Source: Henckelia pumila
Taxonomy: Eukaryota > Streptophyta > Magnoliopsida > Lamiales > Gesneriaceae
DNA length: 64,000 nucleotides
Direction of reading: 5' to 3'
Assembly (NCBI RefSeq): GCF_033568475.1
Contig: NC_133123.1
Location: 155,201,753 to 155,265,752, forward strand
A program made the translations under genes and the position numbers. Every line of letters starts with the position of its first letter. Position 1 is the stretch's first letter. Positions 52,152 to 64,000 of the stretch are shown here, one piece after another. The notes beneath the pieces are model-generated. The model worked only from the letters and a program-made list of their open reading frames with translations. It was not told the origin of the DNA and did not search any database.

Positions 52152-53840
52152 CCGAATCTTGAATTTCAAGATTTTCCTTGTTAGTAGATTGCACTTCGAC
52201 TAAACATCTGCCGACTGCCGTTAAAGCTCGAGATTCTGCATCTATATGCTCGTTTAGAGTTCTGTAGCACAAGCAGCATCATTCTCACTCCCGGCAATTC
52301 CTCGTGCTTCCTGATCATAAGCTGACTTATTTTGAAGAAAGAAGTTTCTTTGAAGGGACTAGAAAACTTGTCATGAGAAATCTGTATCTTGTATAAATCC
52401 GATTTATCTTTTCGGAATGGTTATACATCTTTGAGATTTCATATTTGAAGGAGCAAGATTGAAAGGTGGACGGATCTTGGGTGCTAGAATGAAGTTATTG
52501 CGATGGTTAAAAAGGCGTTTTCGAAATGAAAACGAAAATTTGCAGCTTAAGTTACATCTACCCTTGAAAGTTCTTTTGCCTTTATCTCCGAATCTTATTT
52601 CATAGTAATATTGTTCTTGTTTGGGAACTTATATATAAATCGATTGCAATTCATAAAACTTGCTTGAGTGCGTTAAATATGATATTAGCAAGATTAAAGT
52701 TATTTATTATTGAGGTTTGATGAAAGGATTTGAATCTTTTAATGGAAATTATTTGAGTTATATTCAAATCCATAATTTGAATTTCAAGTTATATATATTT
52801 TTGTCTCAAATACTCGATTTAGAAGTTTTGTTTGATAGAATCCATTTTCTAACATCAAATTTTAAATGCATTAGTTGAGTTCATATAAAATGATACCAGT
52901 GAGTAGTGAGCATAAATATAATTTTTTATGGCTTGATTGATCTTGAGTGATATTTTATATTGTACTAAATTACCAATTGTCTTGATGGTGTATGTATATA
53001 TATTACTATCACTATTTAATAAGAGCGAGTTTTTTTTTTTTTTTTTAAATCTACGCAAAGAGAGTTGGTATTTTGATGTGAATTTCCAAAAACTACTTTC
53101 ATATAAATAATACAATCTAAGCCTAAGGCTATAACGTAATTTTTCTATCTAATTCTCAACAAATTATCCACATTCCCACTAATCTCCTTTCCACAATTCC
53201 AATATTTTCTCCCTCAATTGCTCTAATCCCATTTCATTTTTAAATACATGTTCAACACAATTTCTTCAATCCACGGTAGCTTTCTTTGATTGATCTCTCG
53301 TTGAAAATTTCAACAACTTATGATATATATTATGTGTACACATACAACGTGTATACACAACCACTAGCATATATTATAGATCACTTTGGAGTATATATAC
53401 AACACAATTTCAATTTTAAATGATCGAATAATTAAAAAATATTTTGGTGATGACTTACGAAGAATTTGCAACCACTTATCTTTCTGATGTGTATGCTTTA
53501 AATCTTCAGCTTAAAACAATATACTGCAAACCATGAAAATCGAACAACTCGCATTAGGCAGACGTTATACAATTCATTATTATTCTAGAGTGAGAAAAAA
53601 AGCTGAATAAACGATGTGAAGAAATTCGAACATTGAAGATTGAACCTGTCGCACTTATTATTATTATTTTAAAAAAAATTGCTTCAAAATAATAATAATT
53701 AAAAAAATAGAAAAAGTTATTTAGGGTAAAATTCGTAATTTGCTTAATATAGGGACTCAAATGATCTATAACATAAATACGAAGGACCAAATTGTAGTTA
53801 TTAGTTCTTTGCAACGTGGCCTTTCCAGTGATATTCAAGG
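52152..53840. other. Intergenic between TAF11 and RPL36A
   Basis: The TAF11 3' UTR runs to about 52640; the rest is strongly AT-rich with A and T runs (for example 53030-53047) and ATT repeats near 53655-53700. No gene, RNA gene or clear mobile element is recognised. Confidence 0.6.
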
Positions 53841-53848
53841 TAGGGTTT
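53841..53848 (-). promoter_or_regulatory. Telo-box (AAACCCTA) in the ribosomal protein promoter
   Basis: TAGGGTTT on the plus strand is AAACCCTA on the minus strand, 63-70 bp upstream of the RPL36A ATG. Telo-boxes are common in promoters of plant translation genes. A second weaker TAAACCC lies at about 53867. Confidence 0.7.
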
Positions 53849-53910
53849 GTAGCCGGCATTTCACATAAACCCGAATCCCCTCTCCTGCCTCCCTTTCTCC
53901 GCCGCCGGCC

Positions 53911-55044
53911 ATGGTAATTTCATCATTTTCCCTTCCTTGATTATGCTTTTCTTTTGTAAATTGAATGATTTATGGGTGGATGCATGATGATTTACTTTCA
54001 TGTGAATTTTATTGGTAAATTCATGGGATAAATGTACCGTAAGTAGCTTTAGTATTCTTTTTTTGTATAAAATGTTGCTGGATGACGATTTAGCTTGAAT
54101 CAGTTGGATATGTAGTGGTTTTAAGCAGGCCTGAAATGAAATAGACTGTTGTAGCTGAGAGTTTCGCCTACTCGATATTTATCAATTTTTAATTTTTTAG
54201 TCAATTTAAGATTGTTTTCGGTAGAAATATTTGGTAGGTGATCCTGGAATCTTGAATTCAAAAACGGGTCCTGTTCTGACCGGCCTTTTTTTGGTTTTAA
54301 CATCTAGCTTTTCTGATTTGTACGATTTGTACTCTATGTGTTATCAAATTACTTCTAGTTTGCAGATGAGTTCTATTATGCAATTTGCTTCTGATTTTCC
54401 TTATCCTGTAGCCTGATGAATGATTTTCTCTCTCTTTATTTTATGTATGGAGGGGATTTTTTTAATTAGTAAGGTTTTCTTGATTTGAAGCTTATTTACT
54501 TCAGTGATGTACGTTCTGTATTCGTGTTTGAACAGCTATGTTGATTTCTCGATTACATGTAATATTTAATCGTAATTTGCTGTACGCAGGTGAACGTTCC
54601 AAAGACTAAGAAGACTTTCTGCAAGTCAAAGGAGTGCAAAAAGCACACCTTGCACAAGGTTACTCAATACAAAAAGGGAAAAGATAGCTTGGCTGCTCAA
54701 GGGAAGCGAAGATATGACCGTAAGCAGTCAGGTTACGGAGGCCAAACCAAGCCTGTCTTCCACAAGAAGGTGAAAAATGTTGACTTCATAATGGCATTAA
54801 GATATACAATGGAGTTCTGCTGCTGTTGAGAACTTGAGATCTATGGTGCCAGTTTTTTTGTAACTGGTTTATCTTTTCCATCCAGGCAAAAACAACTAAG
54901 AAGATTGTGCTGAGGCTACAATGCCAGGGTTGCAAACATGTTTCTCAGCATCCGATTAAGGTTATATTTTCGTCATTTGCACTCACTTTTGTTTGTCATA
55001 TAATCACATCAGCTCACTATCACTTAAATTTGCAGAGGTGCAAG

Positions 55045-55076
<32 letters not shown>

Positions 55077-55095
55077 AGGAACTTCTCTCTTTTAG
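53911..55095 (+). CDS. RPL36A: 60S ribosomal protein eL42 (L36a/L44)
   Basis: This is a cytosolic large-subunit protein near the E site. Exon 1 codes only the start codon (53911-53913). Exons 54590-54769, 54886-54960 and 55036-55095 follow, giving 105 residues, the standard length. Zinc-binding Cys are at 12, 17, 74 and 77 (FCKSKEC and QCQGC). Residue 56 is Pro in [11 protein letters not shown], the form associated with cycloheximide sensitivity in yeast. The protein is very basic and ends [13 protein letters not shown] pyrimidine-rich leader (CTCTCCTGCCTCCCTTTCTCC just before the ATG) and a telo-box upstream fit a ribosomal protein gene. The gene looks intact. Confidence 0.97.
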
Positions 55096-56119
55096 TGCTG
55101 TGAAATGGAACTTGAGGCTCCTTGGTTCTGCTTATATCTTGGAACTTATTGTTGCAATGCCCTTTATGCTGTTTTTCGCTTAATGTTTAATGGAATATCA
55201 ACTTGCCTGTTAACTTAGTTTTTGCTTTGGTAAAAGATTTAGTTTTGATAAATTTTATTCAAATCAATATATTCTCCTTTCAGTTTTAACTTGGGTAAAA
55301 GCTGATTGAATGGGGAAGCAGATCATTTGCAGTCCATTCATGTTAGTTATGAGTTCGATTCCTTTCGAATAAGGTCTCGGCTTTGAATAACTAGGGATAA
55401 ACTAGGTTCATGTCGTAAGAAATCCTGTGATGAATTCGCCTCAAACTTGACTTCAACTAGTTTTTAATCAATATGAGTATAGGAACGGAAGATGAGGACA
55501 GAAAAAGAAAAAAAAAACATAGAAATGACATCCATAATGTGTGGCAGTTGTATAGGGATTTAGTGGATATCAATTTTAATGTGGAAGTTGTATAGGGATT
55601 TAGTGGATATCAATTTAAATTGCACCTTAAACTTAAATTAAAATATTTTTGCTTTGGCAGGTCACGTTTCATTGGCTCGATCAAATACAAACTTACGAAC
55701 CCATCTCGAATAATCATATTTAGCTTAGTACACCTTTCACACAATCTGAACAGATAAAATCCAACTTATTCAATAACTTTAAAGTGATCTAAATATTTCG
55801 TTTTATCTATAATCTATCTATAATAAGAATAATAATAATGCACGACAAAACAAGACATGAAGATAGTGTTAAATAAAATAACCTACATGAATCATGCACA
55901 TAAAATGGATCATGAAAAAGCAACAATACCAAAAAAGTTAATTCAAAAAGAACGATTACCAACAAAAATTCTTTTCATTTCGTGCACAAATTTCCCTCAA
56001 ATGGGAAGTGAGAAGATGAAACCTTCTCATAAATCTCAAAAATTTCTGCTCTAACCCTACAGAATGCCATCAAACTTCACAAAAGTTACCAATGTACATC
56101 AAACTTAAAAGATCATCTA
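55096..56119. other. Intergenic between RPL36A and GAUT11 (tail to tail)
   Basis: It holds the 3' UTRs of both genes. A 40-bp direct repeat in two copies (55540-55579 and 55580-55619, core GTATAGGGATTTAGTGGATA) is the only structure seen. A GAGTTCGATTCC stretch near 55352 resembles a tRNA B box but has no tRNA fold around it. Confidence 0.6.
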
Positions 56120-58683
56120 TCAACTAGTGGCACAATCCCGGATATACCGATGATCCCGATCCACATACCGTTCCCAAAGGGGCCGGTACCGCTCTATACT
56201 CCACTTCAGCCAAGGCTTGCTGTTGCCATTAAAGTGAATCACAGCAGCAGTCTCGATCAAACGGTTATCGACGTTCATGTCATGCCCCAATCCTAAAACG
56301 TGCCATCTCCGATCAAGTGGTTCTGTCATCCCATGGAAAGCTAAAAGGCCAGGAGGAAGAGTGCCAAGCTTCCAGAGTGACTTATCAGCATTCTGTTCTT
56401 GCCAATAATGGTATTTTGCTGTCACATTCGCCTTTCTCCAAGAAATCAAGTCGAAAACGTTCATGCCAAACGCCCATCCACATGCTTGAGGATCGAATTT
56501 CGTGCTGATCAATGGGTTTGAAAATTTTAGGTAGTTGGAGTACCGGTGAAAAGCTTCGAGACAAGTTTCGACCGCCCCGTTTACATTCCCGTGTAATTCT
56601 ATTGAGAACAGAGGTACCAAATCCTTCTGAACAACGACGTCGTCTGCGAGGAAAACCACCTTCTCCAACTGGGGATAAATCTCTGGGATGTAGAACCGAA
56701 GGTAGCTAAGTAAAGATAGATTCTTTGGGCTATGAAACTTCAGCTCAAGACTGGCGGCGTCACGGATTTGTTTTACTACAGGAGAGTATGATGCATTCAG
56801 CCAAGTGAAATCTTGGACACTCTGAACTTCTATGGCAGCACCTTTGAAATCATTACTGAGGAACCACGCCTGAAACGCCCCGTATGCTACTCCATTTGTG
56901 ACAATATGGAAAACTAGTTGCTTTGGATGTTCGGCGTTTGAAACAGTAGAGTTTACGACGACTGAAACGGCCAGCAGATTGTCTGAAAATACACAAAAGT
57001 GGTAAAGATTTATGTCTGTTAATCGTGGCGAGTTCTTGCTCTTGTCTGCAAGAACCTGCATGGACGTGCTCCGAAGCCAATCAGCAGTGAGCTGAATCAC
57101 AATGCAATGTAGATTCTTGGGCAGTGATTCGGCAGCCAATTGTCCATGCACCGTGTTCTGAACAAACACGGCGCTTTGTTTTTCTTTGAGAACTTGAATT
57201 TGAGACTTCATTGTCATCATGGTTATTGCAATGTCGTAATGGGCATCCTGTGCTCTAAAAAAGATGGAAGACAAACTTTTAATGATTGGTTCGGCTTCCT
57301 CTAGAGATACGGGCTCGTCTCTCTTCGCAGCCTCGGAGAGCACGGTTTGACCACTTCTTATTTTGGAACTAAGCTCCCAAGCAAGACTAAGGTTATTATG
57401 CTCCTTAAAGATAATAACATAAGCTTTGGCAAGGGTCATCTGCTCTGATAATTGTCTGGCATATGATGTAGAACTTGACATTTTGTCGGTAAAATTTCGT
57501 TTCTTATGAACCATACTGCCACTCACAGCACTTGTCTCCTGGCAAAAAGAGAGGCACGCGTTTAAGGACTTGAAGTAATAGGACATGACAAAAAATACTA
57601 ATACGAAGCATAGAAGTAATGAGAATATAATGATGTATAATCGCAGGCAAAATAAGACAGTATTTCATGTCATGCTGAACAAGATAACGATAATGCGTCG
57701 AATACTCTCTTCCTTTCTTGTTCTAGTGACGCAAATTTGCATAATCTCAGCCATATCCAGGAACCAAATAGAAACAAACCAAACTGCAGGCTTCTTATGC
57801 CACACAAGACTTTTTCTGATACATTATAAAATGTGCATTCTTAAGCTGCAAATATGTGCACTAGTTTAGTTCCTCTTTCTTAAGATGTTTTTTTTATAGT
57901 TGGAAAAAAATCACTTGTATCCAATCGAGGCTTTCAACTCCATATTGAATGAAATCTCGACTAAAAGTACTACGCTCCATGAAACCTACAAATGGTTTTT
58001 GGCCTCAATGCTAACAACCACAAAACTATGCAAGATTGATCTAACATAGCAGAGGTGGAGTGATCCAAATCTCTGGCTACGCGGATGACAAACAAGCTGC
58101 GGTGGAAGTCATTTTACAAGGTGAAGAATCTCGATACAAGGATAGATTGATTCATCGTTCTTGAGTGAAAAAAGACTAGAATATTCTTGTATACAATTTG
58201 GAAACCTACTTCGCCAGTCCAGAAAACAAATAACCTCCTCCCTTAAAAGACCATTATTTCAGCCAAAAATATCACAGCTCTCTAAAGGATTCTGCCCCCT
58301 GGAATCCACAGATAAAACAGCCTCCCCGAAACCATGGATAACAAGTCTTGATTCTCACAAAGCTCTTCCTAGCAATTCGTTTCGTCTCAGTCGCATTAAT
58401 CATCAAGAATTCAACATAGAGGATCATGGAAAAGATGCAACATCAAACATCAATAGACTAAAGCACTCAAAAGAACTCGAGAATAACTACAATCAAAACC
58501 AGAATTGCAGTAAACCAATCTCACCAAAACCGGGGCCTTCTCCAAGCGATTTTCATGGCGGTGTTTATGGTGAACAACGAACAAAAGAAAACCACCAAAG
58601 AAAAAGGTCAAGACAAGTCCCCAGATCCACCATGAAAGCCTACTCCAAATAGGGCGACGAAAACTGCCCGCCCGCCGCCGCAT
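56120..58683 (-). CDS. GAUT11: Galacturonosyltransferase, GAUT11-like (GT8 family)
   Basis: This is a Golgi type II membrane protein of the GT8 family that by homology makes pectin homogalacturonan. Exon 1 is 58683-58525 (53 residues: basic N-terminus, then a single membrane span WWIWGLVLTFFFGGFLLFVV). Exon 2 is 57538-56120; the total is 525 residues against about 537 in Arabidopsis GAUT11. Conserved parts include RQLSEQMTLAKAYV, NLYHFCVFSDN, RFYIPEIYPQLEKVVFL, FDPQACGWAFGMNVFDL, KLGTLPPGLL and HFNGNSKPW. Two oddities stand out. The metal-binding DXD reads A-D-D (Ala351, codon 56645-56647) where the family has D-D-D. The loop after PVVKQ is about 14 residues shorter and lacks the usual YYF. 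GAUT10 is the next-best identity. Activity is therefore uncertain although the frame is intact. Confidence 0.9.
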
Positions 58684-59768
58684 CCTTCACCGGAATCTTC
58701 CACAACTCAGTGCCGCTGCGGCATCAAGAAACCAAGACAGCCCCGTCAATCAGATTGAATCAAACCAACAACAGAAGGCGGCGAAAGATTTATCCTCCAC
58801 CTTCAAATCAACATTCTTGAAAACTCAGCTTCGGAAGAAAAAAGAACAATTCTTGAAAACACATTCATCTACTGTATATCGGAATCAAGAAACCAAAGAA
58901 AACTCCATGCACGAGGCTTTATCAAGATAGGCCGCAGAACATAAATCTGGTTGCCTCCAAGTGTCTGCCCATGCGTGTAGAAATGTGAGAAAAAAAACGT
59001 ATAACTAGAGAATCCCAGTAACTCAAATGCGGGTAGGATTAAGGATGATCAATATATACTGGTTTTGGTATCAAGAAAATTCATAATCAAGGCGGAAAAT
59101 GTCAGCTTTTTTGGAAGGGAGAGGGAAGTTATGTGAGAGTGAGAGATTCTTTGGAGGGAGCAAGTTGGGCCACCAAAGAGTTAGCTTGGACCAGTGAGAC
59201 ATATGAACATGTGCTAGTTTTTTTTCCTCTTGTGAAGATTTTCTTCTCTTTTTGTTATTATCTTTGATCATATATAAATTAATATTTACAAATATATATG
59301 GTAAACTAATTAAAATTATGGAAACATTTATTTGTCAAGAAAATGAAGTATTAATTATAGCATATATATATATATTTAAATATAGTAAAAAATTAATTGT
59401 ATTAGAGACGTAAAATTTTCAACAAATTGTGATTTTAAAATAAATGTTTTTTTATAATAAAATTAAATTTGTTCAAAGCTCAAACAATAGCAACTTTGAA
59501 TATAATTTTTTTTTATTTTAAAATAACGTTTCCAAAATTCTATTCAACAATAAAGTGGTTTCTTAATTATATATTATCATTCTTTCTTTTATCAATGAAA
59601 TAAATTTCATAAATCAAAATAAAATACACCTGGTGTACCCAGATGAAAATACATTGTCGTGTGCAGTTGCCAGTTATATCCATATTAGTGTGAAATATAT
59701 ACCAAGAACATAACACTAGAGCACATATATTTGAATCATCCTATACATATTAATTGTACAACATTTTC

Positions 59769-59770
<2 letters not shown>
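58684..59770. other. GAUT11 upstream region
   Basis: This is the 5' UTR and promoter of the minus-strand GAUT gene (CA-rich leader 58684-58900), then AT-rich spacer. No gene or RNA gene is seen. Confidence 0.6.

Positions 59771-59810
<40 letters not shown>
59771..59810. repeat. (AT)n microsatellite
   Basis: About 20 TA units directly abut the Helitron-like terminus at 59814, on its 3' flank. Confidence 0.95.
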
Positions 59811-59813
<3 letters not shown>

Positions 59814-59816
<3 letters not shown>

Positions 59817-59841
59817 GAAAAAAGCACGCGTGTAACACGTG
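59814..59841 (-). mobile_element. Helitron-like 3' terminus
   Basis: On the minus strand the sequence reads a hairpin (CACGTGTTACACGCGTG, 59841-59825; seven paired positions with one G-T, loop of three). A short T-rich spacer follows, then CTAG (59817-59814) followed by T. Hairpin plus CTRR followed by T is the Helitron 3' signature. The 5' end (TC...) would lie to the right at higher coordinates and was not found, so the extent of the element is unknown and it may be a fragment. Confidence 0.5.
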
Positions 59842-59996
59842 ATAGTATGTTATTTTAATTCAATTCAATCAAATATGATATTAATAATTGAATATTTGTA
59901 TTTCGTAATTAATGTTCAATTAAATTTACGTATACTCAGTCAAATATGAATAGATTAAATTTTTAGATACTCTTTTTTAAGTATAAATATAAAATT

Positions 59997-60048
59997 AATT
60001 AAGTGAAATAGATAAAGATTCCTTTTATTTTATCTATTTCACTTAATT
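59997..60048. repeat. Perfect 20-bp inverted repeat (hairpin)
   Basis: The arms AATTAAGTGAAATAGATAAA (59997-60016) and its exact reverse complement (60029-60048) surround a 12-nt loop. It is AT-rich and outside any gene. It is too short for a typical plant miRNA precursor; it could be the residue of a small foldback element. Confidence 0.8.
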
Positions 60049-60453
60049 ACACCAGATCTTACGGAGCCTACTCATGTACAATATGATTCGGATCTAATCA
60101 TAGAAAAGACTCTCTTTAAGCGAACCAGCCTATCTTCTGTATAGCGGTTACACGTACACGGTGGTTGGAACAAAGAAACTTTTGGTTGTGAATTCCAATG
60201 TGGCAGACATATATCTACACAGACCAATCAATAGTTCAAGTCGCACACTCCCATAATCCATTTTCTCTTCGGAAAATTTCCTTCAACTTCACAATATTAT
60301 TTATTTGGCACGATTAGGACACGACACAATTAGTTGAAGGGAAATATCTAAACCCATGTCTTATTATTTTCAATAATCCATACTTGTAGCAATAAAATCC
60401 TATATATTCCTCCTCTAAGTGATAAATGATTGATTTAGTAGATATCTTCTCTA

Positions 60454-60558
<105 letters not shown>

Positions 60559-60626
60559 TTAAATGCATACAAATTTCGTGTAATGAGATTAATATTTTTA
60601 ATGCATTAACAAGTCTCAAAATATTA

Positions 60627-64000
<3,374 letters not shown>

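Noticed and set aside
55345-55375. tRNA gene or SINE suggested by GAGTTCGATTCC
   Set aside because: No A box at proper distance, no cloverleaf arms, and no duplicated flanks were found.
57539-57586. ATG at 57586 as the GAUT11 start
   Set aside because: A good splice acceptor lies at 57539-57540 and an upstream exon with the expected membrane span and matching phase exists at 58525-58683.
58161-58652. 163-residue open frame opposite GAUT11 exon 1 and intron
   Set aside because: It is antisense to the GAUT exon 1 and intron 1, with no recognisable domain and no sign of codon constraint.

Overview
The window is nuclear DNA of a flowering plant, most likely a core eudicot. It carries spliced genes for plant plastid enzymes (phosphoserine phosphatase, NifS-like cysteine desulfurase) and a pectin galacturonosyltransferase. 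It also has Ty3 elements primed by initiator-Met tRNA, and AT-rich introns and spacers. The species cannot be named from the sequence.

Positions 1 to about 27,700 are a transposon cluster. The oldest layer looks like one large Mutator-like element (MULE). A broken MULE transposase reads rightward (1-1579 and 8872-9348) and a broken Ulp1-protease-like gene reads leftward (26940-24054). Between them lie a 104-bp satellite and arrays of a GGGTCGACCC-type palindrome. Two Ty3/gypsy Tekay-like chromovirus copies sit inside this layer: one in the transposase (1580-8871) and one in the satellite (9909-22255). The second hosts two solo LTRs of its own: a copia-type one at 15833-17679 and, at 18762-20084, one of the same family as the first gypsy copy. 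All four insertions keep intact 5-bp target duplications, so the nesting order is clear.

Positions 27,781 to 58,683 form a gene island with six host genes. In order they are an HRQ1-type RecQ-like helicase with an N-terminal ubiquitin-like domain (25 exons modelled), plastid phosphoserine phosphatase (PSP), plastid cysteine desulfurase (NFS2), TFIID subunit TAF11, ribosomal protein eL42 (RPL36A), and on the minus strand a GAUT11-like galacturonosyltransferase. Exon models come from splice signals plus protein conservation, and all phases close except one junction in the helicase. The first introns of HRQ1 and NFS2 appear to be GC-AG introns. The GAUT protein carries Ala in place of the first Asp of its DXD metal-binding motif.

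Positions 58,684 to 64,000 are gene-poor and AT-rich. They hold a Helitron-like 3' end, a perfect short hairpin, a copia-like LTR (60627 to about 61727) and decayed tandem repeats.

The most unusual signal is shared between repeat families. The gypsy LTR and the copia-like LTR both place an array of TTCGGA-spacer-(T/C)CCGAA dyads just upstream of an identical TATAAATAGAGG box. The other gypsy LTR and the MULE carry their own, different palindrome arrays.
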